A stretch of 64,000 bases of DNA, taken from NCBI RefSeq assembly GCF_001613305.1, contig NZ_BDCC01000005.1, forward strand, positions 62,001 to 126,000. Reading direction: 5' to 3'. A model generated the notes under the pieces. The model searched no databases and was not told where the DNA came from. It saw nothing but the letters and a program-made list of their open reading frames with translations. Positions within the stretch are counted from its first letter, which is position 1, and each line of letters starts with the position of its first letter. Positions 1 to 8,995 of the stretch are shown one piece after another. Source of the stretch: Nocardia vaccinii NBRC 15922. GTDB taxonomy: Bacteria; Actinomycetota; Actinomycetes; Mycobacteriales; Mycobacteriaceae. A program made the translations under genes and the position numbers.

Positions 1-1
1 G

Positions 2-709
2 TTGGTCGCCGGGTCGGGGTGCCGGACGGCGAAGGTGAAGGTGGCCGATCATCCCGATTCACTGGCGGAGGATCTGGAGCGGGTGGCGGCCGTGCGTTCG
101 GCTCTCGGGCCCGAGGGGGCGATCCGGGTGGATGCGAACGCGCTGTGGGATGTCGATACCGCTGTCGAGAATCTCACGCAGATCGGCAGGGCCGCAGGCG
201 GTTTGGAGTATGCCGAGCAGCCGTGCCGGACCATCGAGGAGTTGGCGGAGGTGCGGCGGCAGGTGGATATCCGGATCGCCGCGGACGAATCCATTCGCCG
301 GGCCGAGGATCCGCTGCGGGTCGCGGTGGCCGGGGCCGCGGATATCGCCGTCCTGAAATGCACGCCGCTGGGCGGGGTTCGGCGGGCGTTGCAGGTGGCC
401 GAGGCGGCCGGGTTGCCGTGTGTGGTCTCCTCGGCGCTGGAGACCAGCGTCGGGCTGTCGGCTCAACTCGCACTGGCCGGAGCCCTGCCGAGCCTCGAAT
501 TCGCCTGCGGACTCGGCACGGTGAACCTCTTCGAGGGCGATACGGTCGTCGATTCCCTACGCCCGGTCGACGGATACCTACCCGTACCGCGCACCGCACC
601 GACTCCGGACCCCGAACTCCTGCGACGTTTCCGGCATCCCGATCCGGAACGCACCCGTTGGTGGCGAGACCGCCTGGACCGAGTGCAGCGCCTCCTGCCC
701 ATCACCTGA
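2..709 (+). CDS. menC: o-succinylbenzoate synthase, 5'-truncated by the window edge
   Basis: Enolase-superfamily enzyme that dehydrates SHCHC to o-succinylbenzoate in menaquinone synthesis. The barrel half is present: KVKVA near the left edge carries the KxK catalytic lysine pair. It is followed by the metal ligands in RVDANALW, YAEQPC and IAADESI and by the second-side lysine in AVLKCTPLGG. The reading frame is open at the window edge, so the N-terminal capping domain and true start lie to the left. The 3' end at TGA 709 faces the methyltransferase on the other strand. A related acyl-amino-acid racemase cannot be fully excluded, but the CTPLGG and GLGTVNLFEGD segments fit actinobacterial MenC. 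Confidence 0.85.
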   Translation: MVAGSGCRTAKVKVADHPDSLAEDLERVAAVRSALGPEGAIRVDANALWDVDTAVENLTQIGRAAGGLEYAEQPCRTIEELAEVRRQVDIRIAADESIRRAEDPLRVAVAGAADIAVLKCTPLGGVRRALQVAEAAGLPCVVSSALETSVGLSAQLALAGALPSLEFACGLGTVNLFEGDTVVDSLRPVDGYLPVPRTAPTPDPELLRRFRHPDPERTRWWRDRLDRVQRLLPIT

Positions 710-731
710 GCACCGCTGCTGCACAGTGCGA

Positions 732-1715
732 TTACGGCGCCTCGCCCACCGACGCGACCGCGAATCCACCCCAGGCCCGGCGACTTCGGGTGTCTTCGCC
801 GAGGGTCTGCTGATCGGTGAGTGAAAGGCCGCAGGATCGGAGCAGTTCGGCGAGGCGGTCGCGGGAGGGCGGCGTGCTGTCGACGCCGAATTTCAACTCC
901 TCGCCCGCGGCGCTGGTGGCGGCTCGGCCGTAACGCCAGTACAGCGAGGAGGATTCGAACGGTTCGCTGGTGAAATAGTCGAATGCGACGACGCTTCCGG
1001 CGGCCGTCGAAGCGATCTTGCGCAGGGTGTCCTCGACGGCGGCCCGGTCGAGGTACATGATCACGCCCTCCCAGAGGAACAGCGTCCGCTCGCCCGGATC
1101 GAATCCCGCGGCGGTCAGGCAGTCGAGCCAGTCCTCCTGCTCGAAGTCGGCGGGCACGAAAGTCACTCTGCTGGAATCTATTCCGGCCTTCTCCAGTGCC
1201 TTGCGCTTGACGGTCTGGGTCGGCAGGGTATCGACCTCGAAGACACGGACCCGAGAATCGTCCGCAAGTCCGTAGGCGCGGGTGTCGAAACCCGCGCCGA
1301 GAATGACGAACTGCGTGACATCGGGCAGATATCGGTCCAGGGCCGCGTCGAAGAACCCGATCCGCGCCGACGCCTCGTACTGCGGGGAAACCTTGCCCTC
1401 GTAGGGGTAGCGGAACGCCCGCGGCACGTACCCGGTCAGCCGATGCGCCAGGAATACCGGAGCGGTTGTCAGGAACAGCGCCGGGCCCGGAACGCCGGGC
1501 AGTGCCCGCAGCAGCCGGTCGGCCGCCTCGTCCGGCCTGGTCCCGAAGTTGTGCTCGGAGTACCGGGCGCTCAGCGGCCCCTGTGCGGTCCCCGATACCC
1601 CGGACCGGCCCGAGGTGAGCGTCCCGCTGATCCACACGATGTAGCCGATCAGGACCAGCGGAGACATCACCGTGCACAGAACGTAGAAAGCCACACGTGA
1701 CACGAGCTTGCGCAT
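732..1715 (-). CDS. membrane-anchored SAM-dependent methyltransferase (TIGR00027/LCM-like family)
   Basis: The protein has 327 residues. The first about 30 residues form a hydrophobic segment (FYVLCTVMSPLVLIGYIVW), so the enzyme is probably tethered to the inner membrane. The rest matches the large mycobacterial and nocardial family related to leucine carboxyl methyltransferase. It shows a SAM loop FVILGAGFDTRAYG followed by the acidic strand VFEVDTL and an LFLWEGVIMYL core segment. The start at 1715 was chosen over longer frames because AGGGAGG lies seven bases upstream. The substrate is unknown. The usual members of the family lack the membrane anchor. Confidence 0.8.
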   Translation of the reverse strand: MRKLVSRVAFYVLCTVMSPLVLIGYIVWISGTLTSGRSGVSGTAQGPLSARYSEHNFGTRPDEAADRLLRALPGVPGPALFLTTAPVFLAHRLTGYVPRAFRYPYEGKVSPQYEASARIGFFDAALDRYLPDVTQFVILGAGFDTRAYGLADDSRVRVFEVDTLPTQTVKRKALEKAGIDSSRVTFVPADFEQEDWLDCLTAAGFDPGERTLFLWEGVIMYLDRAAVEDTLRKIASTAAGSVVAFDYFTSEPFESSSLYWRYGRAATSAAGEELKFGVDSTPPSRDRLAELLRSCGLSLTDQQTLGEDTRSRRAWGGFAVASVGEAP

Positions 1716-1889
1716 ACGCCTCCCTCGATTCATCGTCGACGCCGAGACTACAACCGACGGCCCGGTGCGGGACATGCACCGAGGCTGGGACATCCGCGGC
1801 GAGGTCATCAGGCGCGCGAGTAGTCGAATTGCGCGCGGCAGGCCGATAATCAGCGCCATCCGGATTTCCAGCGGTATGCCGGCGGCCGA

Positions 1890-2402
1890 TCAGCCGATCC
1901 GCACGCCACACCCGAGTAGCGAGGTGCGCAACACGAGAGCCGCCTCCGGCCCGATCACACCATCGACCAGTTCGATGTATCGGGTACAGAATTCGGGCCC
2001 GTGCGCAGCCCGGTCCTCCCCCGGTTCGCCGAGATGGTGCGCGATCTCGTGCAGAATCACCAATTCCCGCAGTGCCCAGGCACTTCCACTCGCGTGCAGC
2101 GGAACCGCGAGCACCGCCGTCTCGACCTCGTAATGCGCGGCCCCCGCACCCGCCCGCGCCCGGACCGTCACCGCCGCGCCCGCACGACCCCAGCCCGCGC
2201 GAACCCAATTCAACGCCAGCACCCGGTCCACGTAACTCTGCACCGATTCCACCGACGCGAACCGTCGCTCCACCGGCAACGTGATCTGCGACCCGTACAA
2301 TTCCACGGTCCGCCCGCCACCCTCGTCGGCTCGATCGAACATCCGCCGCACCAGCCCCTCGGCGTCGTACACCCGCGCCCGCTGGCTGTCCCGGGTACTC
2401 AT
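1890..2402 (-). CDS. TIGR04338-type putative zinc metallohydrolase
   Basis: The protein has 170 residues. It has a clear zincin motif HEIAHH at residues 118-123 and a likely third ligand H134 in the segment AAHGPEF, so it should bind one metal ion. Two cysteines (139, 165) are present. Family members are small actinobacterial proteins of unknown substrate and are usually found beside a DUF2786 protein, as here: the DUF2786 gene lies 124 bases upstream on the same strand. The motif is directly visible; the joint function with the neighbour is inferred from recurrent pairing only. Confidence 0.75.
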   Translation of the reverse strand: MSTRDSQRARVYDAEGLVRRMFDRADEGGGRTVELYGSQITLPVERRFASVESVQSYVDRVLALNWVRAGWGRAGAAVTVRARAGAGAAHYEVETAVLAVPLHASGSAWALRELVILHEIAHHLGEPGEDRAAHGPEFCTRYIELVDGVIGPEAALVLRTSLLGCGVRIG

Positions 2403-2526
2403 GCCCCGACTCCGGCGCGACTCACCTCGGACACCGGACCTCCCGCCGTTCTCACCGACCTACGACACCTGCACGACATCGACACAGTTGTGCCGCGCCC
2501 CGTCACGGTTACGGAACAGGCCGTAG

Positions 2527-3357
2527 CTACGCATCGAGTTGTCCACGCGCCGCACCGAGTTCGGGCGACGAACCCAACCGGGCGGCCCGGCCCGCACGGT
2601 CACCGGCACGCCGGGCCCCGGGGGAGTACCCGGCGGACTCCTGCGGGCCGCGCCAGGTGCCGCGCGCCTCGGAGGTGCGGGTGTAGAAGCCGGCCAGTTC
2701 GAGTTCCTTGTCGCGCAGGGCGATCGCGGTGCCCGGAGCCGCGGTGGGCTCGGCCCGCACCTGGGCCTCCACGTCGGCCTTCACCGCGGCCAGGCGGCGG
2801 CCGACACGCGCGGCGAAGGCCATCTGGAAATTCAGCCGGGCCGTCACGGCCGCGACGGGGGCCCGCACTTGGCGCTGCACCTTGCGGCCGTAGCGCTTCT
2901 CGACGACGACCTTCTCCACCGTCGCGGACCGGTACTGCCCGGACTTGATGTACAGATCCGACGCACGCACCATCTGCACCAGCAGGCTCGCGTACAGCGC
3001 CTCGCACGAGGCGATATCGGAATCGAATCCGTACGCGTAAACCTGCGTCGAAGTACGGGTCACATCGCAGCGCACATCATTGGCGGCGGCGATCGCGACG
3101 AACAGCTGCACATAGGTGCGCAGCCCGCGCTTACCCGGCTCACCGATCGCGATGATCCGCTGCACCGGCGTCGCCCGCCGCTCGCGGCCCGTCACATGCG
3201 CACGCGCCACCGTTAGATCGATGGACGAGCGGGTCGCCAGGCGCTGCGCCGCGGCGAGGAACGCTTCGGCCTCGTGCTCGTTATCGGTCGACTCCGCTTG
3301 ACGCAGCAGTCCGCCGATACGCGTGAGCAACTTGTCCTGAGTTGGCTGAGTCGACAT
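2527..3357 (-). CDS. DUF2786 domain protein
   Basis: The protein has 276 residues. The N-terminal 40 residues (LLTRIGGLLRQAESTDNEHEAEAFLAAAQ) match DUF2786, a helical domain of unknown function found in actinobacteria and phages. The middle is basic and mixed alpha/beta. The last about 45 residues are rich in Gly, Ala and Arg and look disordered. The start at ATG 3357 is preferred over a start 16 codons upstream because the domain begins there. It is the probable first gene of a two-gene unit with the TIGR04338 metallohydrolase. No enzymatic motif is visible. Confidence 0.75.
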   Translation of the reverse strand: MSTQPTQDKLLTRIGGLLRQAESTDNEHEAEAFLAAAQRLATRSSIDLTVARAHVTGRERRATPVQRIIAIGEPGKRGLRTYVQLFVAIAAANDVRCDVTRTSTQVYAYGFDSDIASCEALYASLLVQMVRASDLYIKSGQYRSATVEKVVVEKRYGRKVQRQVRAPVAAVTARLNFQMAFAARVGRRLAAVKADVEAQVRAEPTAAPGTAIALRDKELELAGFYTRTSEARGTWRGPQESAGYSPGARRAGDRAGRAARLGSSPELGAARGQLDA

Positions 3358-3523
3358 CGCGACCCAGAATATAGAGAACCGACCGACACGACAGGCCGCA
3401 GACAATGTATCTTGCCTTGTGCAACCGGCTGAGTGTGCCGGCGCTCACGGCTCCGCGTCGCCGCCGCTCGGCTCCACCGTGCGCGCCAAGGCAGCTGCGG
3501 CTCGTCTCGACCCTGGAGTATCG

Positions 3524-4825
3524 ATGGCATTGAACAAGGTGAGGTCACGACGCTCGTCCCGGACCTCCCGCGCCGCTCTGGCCGCCGCCTCGGCGGCACT
3601 GCTCACCGCGACTCTCGCGAGTGGGTGTTCGAGCAACAGCGGCACCAACCCGACCACACAAGACCTCGGCGGGCGCGGCCCGATCACCTATGTCGAGGGT
3701 AAGGACACCTCGGAAACCGGTGCGGTCAAACAGCTCATCGATCGCTGGAACGCCGCGCACCCGACCGAGAAGGTCACCTTCAAGGAACAGTCCAACGACG
3801 CCTCCCAGCAGCACGACGACATGGCCCAGCACCTGCAGGCCAAGCAGTCGGATTACGACGTGATGGCCCTCGACGTCACCTGGACCGCGGAATTCGCGGC
3901 CAAGGGCTGGATCCAGCCGCTGAAGGACTCCTTCGCGCTGGACACCTCCACCCTGCTCTCGCCGACGGTCGCCAGCGCCACCTACAAGGGCAACCTGTAC
4001 GCCGCGCCGCTGAACACCAACGGCGGCCTGCTGTACTACCGCAAGGATCTGGTACCCAACCCGCCGAAGACGTGGACCGAGATGCTCGGTGACTGCAACG
4101 TTGCCAAGGAGCACAACGTCGGTTGCTACGCAGGGCAGTTCGCGCCCTACGAGGGGCTGACGGTGAACACCGCCGAGGTGATCAACGCCTACGGCGGCAC
4201 CTTCGTCGGGCCGGACGGCAAGACCCCCACCATCGACAGCCCGCAGGCCCGCGCGGGTCTGCAGGTGCTGACCGACGCGTACCAGAAGGGCGATATCCCC
4301 AAGGAGGCCATCTCCTTCGAGGAGCCCGAGAGCCAGAACGCCTTCGCCCAGGGCAAATTGCTGTTCCTGCGCACCTGGCCGAACTTCTACGGTGTGGCAC
4401 AGGCCGATTCGTCCGTGGTCAAGGGTGAGGTCGGCGTCGCCGCACTGCCCGGCAAGGACGGGATCGGCGCCTCCACGCTCGGTGGTTACAACGCCGCCAT
4501 CAGCGCGTACTCCAAGCACAAGGCCACCGCCCTGGACTTCCTCCGCTTCCTGATCAGCGAGGACGCCCAGCACATCGTGGCCGAGGGCGCGTACCCGCCG
4601 GTGCGGTCCTCGCTGTACGACGACCCGGCGCTGATCGCGAAGTTCCCGTACCTGCCCACGCTGAAGGATTCGATCGCCAGCGCCGTGCCGCGGCCGGTCA
4701 CCCCGTTCTATCCGGCGGTGTCCAAGGCCATCCAGGACAACGCCTATGCTGCGATCACCGGACGGAAAACGGTCGACGCCGCGATCACCGGTATGCAGAA
4801 GGGGATCCAGGCCGCCGGTTCCTGA
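3524..4825 (+). CDS. lpqY: extracellular solute-binding lipoprotein of a trehalose-type ABC importer
   Basis: The protein has 433 residues. A signal peptide ends in the lipobox LASGC with the lipidated cysteine at position 35, so it is anchored to the outside of the membrane. The mature part is a family 1 sugar-binding fold (YDVMALDVTWTAEFAAKGWI, NTNGGLLYYRKDLV). GGAG five bases before ATG 3524 fixes the start. In mycobacteria LpqY with SugA, SugB and SugC recycles trehalose freed during mycolate transfer. Here the two permease genes follow directly, so the same role is likely, but sugar specificity cannot be read from sequence and a maltose-type substrate is possible. Confidence 0.8.
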   Translation: MALNKVRSRRSSRTSRAALAAASAALLTATLASGCSSNSGTNPTTQDLGGRGPITYVEGKDTSETGAVKQLIDRWNAAHPTEKVTFKEQSNDASQQHDDMAQHLQAKQSDYDVMALDVTWTAEFAAKGWIQPLKDSFALDTSTLLSPTVASATYKGNLYAAPLNTNGGLLYYRKDLVPNPPKTWTEMLGDCNVAKEHNVGCYAGQFAPYEGLTVNTAEVINAYGGTFVGPDGKTPTIDSPQARAGLQVLTDAYQKGDIPKEAISFEEPESQNAFAQGKLLFLRTWPNFYGVAQADSSVVKGEVGVAALPGKDGIGASTLGGYNAAISAYSKHKATALDFLRFLISEDAQHIVAEGAYPPVRSSLYDDPALIAKFPYLPTLKDSIASAVPRPVTPFYPAVSKAIQDNAYAAITGRKTVDAAITGMQKGIQAAGS

Positions 4826-4872
4826 CCGCGAGAGCGCCTGTGCCGAGCCGAGTCCCGTAGGAGAGAAGAACG

Positions 4873-5931
4873 GTGTCAGATCCTTCGGGAACGCCGGAGT
4901 ACACGCGTGTGGACGAGTCCGCGAGCGAACCGTCGCCCCAGCCCGACACACCGATCGGTAACCGGAAGTCGCTGGTCGCTCGCGGATTGAACACGCTGCC
5001 CGGATCGGGGCGCGCCTGGTTGTTCGTGGCTCCGGTGCTGCTGGCCTTGGCCGTGGTCATCGGGTATCCGGTGGTACGCGCGGTGATCATGTCCTTCCAG
5101 AAGGACTCCGGGCTCGATCCGGCGACGGGCATGTTCGTCAACGGCGGCAGCGCCGGATTCAGCAATTACACGCACTGGCTGCTGCAGCAGTGCACCCTGC
5201 CCGCCGGTGGCACCGAGGCCTGCCCGACCGGCAATCTCGGCTCGCAGTTCTGGGCCGCGATCCTGGTGACCGTGCTGTTCACCATCATCACGGTGACGCT
5301 CGAGGCGGTCATCGGGCTGGGTATGGCGACGGTGATGGGCAAGACGTTCAAGGGGCGGGCGCTGCTGCGTGCGGCGGTGCTCATCCCGTGGGCGATCCCG
5401 ACCGCGGTCACCGCACGGCTGTGGGAATTCATGTTCCAGTACGACGGCGTGGTGAATCGCGTTCTCGGAACGCACATTCTGTGGCAGACCGATCCCTGGT
5501 GGTCGCGCCTGGCGGTGATCATCGCCGACGTGTGGAAGACGACGCCGTTCATGGCGTTGCTGATTCTGGCCGGGCTGCAGGTGATTCCGGCCGACGTGTA
5601 CGAGGCCGCGCGAGTGGACGGCGCGTCGGCGTGGCAGCGGTTCACCCACATCACCCTGCCGCTGCTCAAACCCGCACTGCTGGTGGCGGTTCTGTTCCGC
5701 ACGATGGACGCGCTGCGACTCTACGACCTGCCGGCGATCATGACACAGGGCAACGCCAACACCCGGACCATCTCGATCCTGGTCGTCGACCAGGTGCGCC
5801 AGGGGGCCAACAGCGCATCGGCGCTGTCGGTGATCACCTTCCTGCTGATCTTCGCGGTCGCATTCGTGCTGGTGAAGGTGCTGGGCGCGAATGCGGTTGC
5901 GACACAGGAAGAACAGCGGAGGGCGCACTGA
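4873..5931 (+). CDS. sugA: ABC sugar importer permease SugA-like
   Basis: The protein has 352 residues with an N-terminal cytoplasmic tail of about 45 residues and six predicted membrane helices. The EAA loop that contacts the ATPase is YEAARVDGASAWQRF, followed by LPLLKPALLVA. It starts at GTG 4873 behind AGGAGAGAAG. Its stop codon overlaps the start of the next permease (TGATG), so the two subunits are translationally coupled and should form the heterodimeric channel of the importer. Confidence 0.82.
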   Translation: MSDPSGTPEYTRVDESASEPSPQPDTPIGNRKSLVARGLNTLPGSGRAWLFVAPVLLALAVVIGYPVVRAVIMSFQKDSGLDPATGMFVNGGSAGFSNYTHWLLQQCTLPAGGTEACPTGNLGSQFWAAILVTVLFTIITVTLEAVIGLGMATVMGKTFKGRALLRAAVLIPWAIPTAVTARLWEFMFQYDGVVNRVLGTHILWQTDPWWSRLAVIIADVWKTTPFMALLILAGLQVIPADVYEAARVDGASAWQRFTHITLPLLKPALLVAVLFRTMDALRLYDLPAIMTQGNANTRTISILVVDQVRQGANSASALSVITFLLIFAVAFVLVKVLGANAVATQEEQRRAH

Positions 5932-6836
5932 TGAGCGACACCGGATTCGCCGATGCCGTCACCGCGCCGGAAACCACCGGGGCGGTTACGGCGCGAACGC
6001 CGTTGAGCAGGCGATTGCGTTCCGCAAGTACGTATGTCGGCGCACTGATCATCCTGGTGTGGGGTCTGGGACCGTTCTACTGGATGGCCGTCACCGCCTT
6101 CCGCGACCCGAGCTACACGTTCGACAACACTCCGTGGCCGACGCATCTGACGACGACGAACTTCGAGAACGCGTTCGACACCGATCGCGGCAACAACTTC
6201 GGCCGGGCGCTGACCAACAGCGTCGTCATCGGCGCGGCCACCACGGTGATCGCCCTGCTGATCGGCATGATGGCCGCATATGCGCTGGCCCGCATCACCT
6301 TCCGCGGTAAGACGCTGGTCGCCGGGCTGGTGCTGAGCGCATCGATGTTCCCGGTGGTCGTCCTGGTGACGCCGCTCTTCCAGCTGTTCACCGATATCGG
6401 CTGGCTCGGGCACTACCAGGCGATGATCATCCCGAACATCTCCTTCGTCCTGCCGATGACCGTGTACGTGCTTGCCTCGTTCTTCGCCGAACTACCATGG
6501 GAACTCGAGGAGGCCGCGCGGATCGACGGCGCATCGCGTCTCCAGGCGTTCCGCCTGGTGATGCTGCCCCTGGCCGCACCCGCGGTATTCACCACCGCGA
6601 TCCTGGCCTTCATCGCCGCGGTGAACGAATACTTGCTGTCCAGCCTGCTGTCCTCCGACGCGACCGAACCGGTCACCGTCGCGATCGCCCGCTTCTCCGG
6701 CAACGACCCCCTGGTCCAGCCGTACACGGCGATCATGGCCGCGGGCGTCATCGTCACGGTCCCCCTGGTCATCATGGTCCTGCTCTTCCAGCGCCGCATC
6801 ATCTCCGGCCTCACCGCGGGCGGCGTGAAGAGCTGA
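5931..6836 (+). CDS. sugB: ABC sugar importer permease SugB-like
   Basis: The protein has 301 residues and six predicted membrane helices. The EAA loop is LEEAARIDGASRLQAF. The start ATG 5931 overlaps the stop of the preceding permease gene. It is the partner channel subunit of the LpqY/SugA system. In M. tuberculosis the next gene is the ATPase sugC; here the downstream gene is a DUF218 protein and no ATPase is found in the window, so this importer must use an ATPase encoded elsewhere. Confidence 0.82.
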   Translation: MSDTGFADAVTAPETTGAVTARTPLSRRLRSASTYVGALIILVWGLGPFYWMAVTAFRDPSYTFDNTPWPTHLTTTNFENAFDTDRGNNFGRALTNSVVIGAATTVIALLIGMMAAYALARITFRGKTLVAGLVLSASMFPVVVLVTPLFQLFTDIGWLGHYQAMIIPNISFVLPMTVYVLASFFAELPWELEEAARIDGASRLQAFRLVMLPLAAPAVFTTAILAFIAAVNEYLLSSLLSSDATEPVTVAIARFSGNDPLVQPYTAIMAAGVIVTVPLVIMVLLFQRRIISGLTAGGVKS

Positions 6837-6863
6837 GCGAAACCTGTTGAGCAGCAAGCGATA

Positions 6864-7817
6864 GTGGGCCCGGTCGAGCCGGGAGCCGGTGCGGAGGCAG
6901 CCGCCGTCGCGCGAAAGATCACCGAGCAGCTCACCCGAGAGCTGACTCGCGGTACGTCCGAGACCGGTGAGCGGTGGCACGATCTGGCGAGCCGGAGCCG
7001 AGAGTCCGCCGGAAGTCTGGTCCGCGGCGATCATCCGGGCGTGATACCTGTCGATTCGGGCGGCCGCGCGCTGATTCGCGATGATCAGGTGGTCGGGGCG
7101 CGCACGGACGCCGCCTACACGTCCTGGCTGCAGGAACTACAGGACCGAGGCGCGGATACCGACCGGGCGATGACGGATCTGGGGATGCTCTGGGACTATC
7201 TGCGTCACGATCCCAAATGGGCGTTGGACCCCGAACGAGACTATGGCGGCATCATCTTCTTCGGCAGCCGTGACATCGGCGGGTCGACGGTGATCGCGAA
7301 CCTGTTCCGCGACCACAACCTCGGCGACGTACCGGTCGTATTCTCCGGATACCGGGGCGAGGCGGCCAAGTTCCGGCTGGCCGCGCGGAAGGTCAACCTG
7401 GGTCCGCACCGGATCATCGAGGAGCCCTTGGCCGAGAACACCGGTCAGAATGCCCGGTACTCGGTCCGCATGCTCGAACAGAAAGGACGCGACGTCAGGT
7501 CGGTGATCGGGGTCTGCACGCCGTTCCACTCCCGCCGGGTGTGGGGCACCTTGATGAAACAGTGTCCCCAGGTCGAGCACGTCGCCATACCGTCTGCCGA
7601 CATCTCGCTGGAGAACTACATGAAGTACGGGAACCGCCCCGATGCCACGACGGCCCCGCACCCGAAGTCGATCGTCGCGGTCACCATGGGCGAGATCAAA
7701 CGTCTCGACGAGTACCCCGCCGAAGGACACATCATCCGCGAAGACATCCCGGACAGTGTGCGCGGAGCGTACGACAGGCTCGGCGAGACGTTTCGCCCGA
7801 CCGAGCGGCGGTCCTGA
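6864..7817 (+). CDS. YdcF/DUF218 family protein
   Basis: The protein has 317 residues. The C-terminal 210 residues fit the ElyC/SanA/YdcF (DUF218) fold: GGIIFFGSRDIGGSTVIANL, VVFSGYRGEAAKF, ENTGQNARYS and the VIGVCTPFHSRR strand are the expected conserved blocks. The N-terminal 80 residues are polar and helical and the membrane segments seen in ElyC are absent, so a cytoplasmic protein is likely. The start GTG 6864 lacks a strong ribosome site. It lies 27 bases after sugB and may be in the same transcript. The family is linked to envelope and nucleotide-related functions, but the reaction is unknown. Confidence 0.7.
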   Translation: MGPVEPGAGAEAAAVARKITEQLTRELTRGTSETGERWHDLASRSRESAGSLVRGDHPGVIPVDSGGRALIRDDQVVGARTDAAYTSWLQELQDRGADTDRAMTDLGMLWDYLRHDPKWALDPERDYGGIIFFGSRDIGGSTVIANLFRDHNLGDVPVVFSGYRGEAAKFRLAARKVNLGPHRIIEEPLAENTGQNARYSVRMLEQKGRDVRSVIGVCTPFHSRRVWGTLMKQCPQVEHVAIPSADISLENYMKYGNRPDATTAPHPKSIVAVTMGEIKRLDEYPAEGHIIREDIPDSVRGAYDRLGETFRPTERRS

Positions 7818-7960
7818 CCGGCACACACCCCGCGCGCTCTCGGCAATTCCGCTGACTCCGCGAGCCGGTCCGCCCGGCCGGCCTCGGAGCGGTGGATTCG
7901 GCGATTGTCCTTCCGCGGAAGGCGATCGGGCTCCTCACCATCGAACTCGCCCGGACGATT

Positions 7961-8293
7961 TCAGCGGTGGTGGATGGATTCCACGGTGAACAGGTGTGGG
8001 TCGAAGTGGTCGGCTACGGCTGCGGCTTCCTTCATGTGGGCCTGGGCCGGGGGGTCGGAGAACATTCCGCGGTAGGCGTCGGCGGATTGCCACTGGGCGT
8101 AGTTGACCACTCGGGTGCCGTCGTCGCTCGCATGGATGTTGGCGGATACGAAACCCGGGATGTGCTGCATCACCTCGTCGGTGGCGCGGGTCAACAGATC
8201 GACCAGGGTGCGCTGCCGGTCGGGCCGGACGGTGAAGACGTTGATCAAGGTGGTGAGCTGGGCGTCGGTCGCGATGGTGGTGGTGTCGGGCAT
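7961..8293 (-). CDS. antibiotic biosynthesis monooxygenase (ABM) domain protein
   Basis: The protein has 110 residues and a single dimeric ferredoxin-like ABM domain (LTTLINVFTVRPDRQRTLVD, HIPGFVSANIHASDDGTRVV, YAQWQSADAYRGMF). Family members are small cofactor-free monooxygenases acting on quinols or aromatic polyketides, or heme-degrading relatives. AAGGAG precedes ATG 8293. It is transcribed away from a MarR regulator across a long palindrome and is the obvious target of that regulator, suggesting induction by a phenolic or quinone compound. Confidence 0.8.
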   Translation of the reverse strand: MPDTTTIATDAQLTTLINVFTVRPDRQRTLVDLLTRATDEVMQHIPGFVSANIHASDDGTRVVNYAQWQSADAYRGMFSDPPAQAHMKEAAAVADHFDPHLFTVESIHHR

Positions 8294-8309
8294 GACGATA
8301 TCTCCTTGA

Positions 8310-8353
8310 TGTCAGGATCCTTACACAAGCCATTATGTGTAAGGTTCCTGTCA
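8310..8353. promoter_or_regulatory. long interrupted palindrome, likely MarR operator
   Basis: The inner arms CCTTACACA (8319-8327) and TGTGTAAGG (8336-8344) are a perfect nine-base inverted repeat around an eight-base spacer. The symmetry extends outwards to 8310 and 8353 with 16 of 18 positions matching. It fills the 59-base gap between the divergent monooxygenase and MarR start codons, so binding there would control both genes. Confidence 0.75.
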
Positions 8354-8781
8354 TGAGTCAAGAGGGTGTGGACCAGCGGATCGGGTATCTGATCAAACAG
8401 GCGCAGCAGACGTTCCACCGCGCATGTGAGGAACGCCTGCGGCCGCTGGGTCTGACCATGTCCCAGTACGCGGTTCTGCGCGCGCTGGCCGACGTCCCCG
8501 GCGCTCCGGCCGCCGAACTCGCCCGCCGCACCTTCGTGACCCGCCAATCACTGCGCGACGTCCTCAGCGGACTCCGGAAGGCGGGCCTGGTCACCGTCGC
8601 GGAGCAGCCCGCCACCGGCCGCTCCCGCCCCGTCACGCTCACCGAACTCGGCCGCTCCCAACTGGATCGAGCCGACGCCATCGTGATGGATATCGACGGC
8701 CGCATGACCGGCGACCTGCCCCCCGCGGATCTCCGCCGGCTGGCCGCGCTCCTGACGACCTGTATCGAAAATCTCGCCTGA
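8353..8781 (+). CDS. MarR family transcriptional regulator
   Basis: The protein has 142 residues and a winged helix-turn-helix: QYAVLRALADVPGAPAAELARR, then the recognition helix TRQSLRDVLSGLRKAGLV and the wing EQPATGRSRPVTLTELG. The start at ATG 8353 is preferred, with AAGG at 8341; the ATG at 8335 lies inside the palindromic operator. It probably represses itself and the divergent ABM monooxygenase and releases DNA on binding a small aromatic ligand (family knowledge). Confidence 0.85.
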   Translation: MSQEGVDQRIGYLIKQAQQTFHRACEERLRPLGLTMSQYAVLRALADVPGAPAAELARRTFVTRQSLRDVLSGLRKAGLVTVAEQPATGRSRPVTLTELGRSQLDRADAIVMDIDGRMTGDLPPADLRRLAALLTTCIENLA

Positions 8782-8995
8782 CGAACCGAACCGCGCGGTC
8801 GCGTCACGCGACCTGGTCCGCCGCGGCTGCGCGCCAGGCGGGTCACGGCCCGCGCACCGGTTCGCAGTCCGCCCGTGGAGACCTGCCGGCGCCGCCCCCG
8901 TGCCGCCTGAATCCCGGACCGGCTCTTAGTCTGGTATGCGAGTGGTTTCGTGCGGTTGTTCGATCACCTTGTTCTTGTAGTCCGAGGAGTTGATC

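Noticed and set aside
463..2208. Long minus-strand open frame (581 codons) across the menC end and the methyltransferase gene
   Set aside because: Gly/Arg-rich composition with no domain; it is a shadow of the genes in better frames, which have family motifs and ribosome sites.
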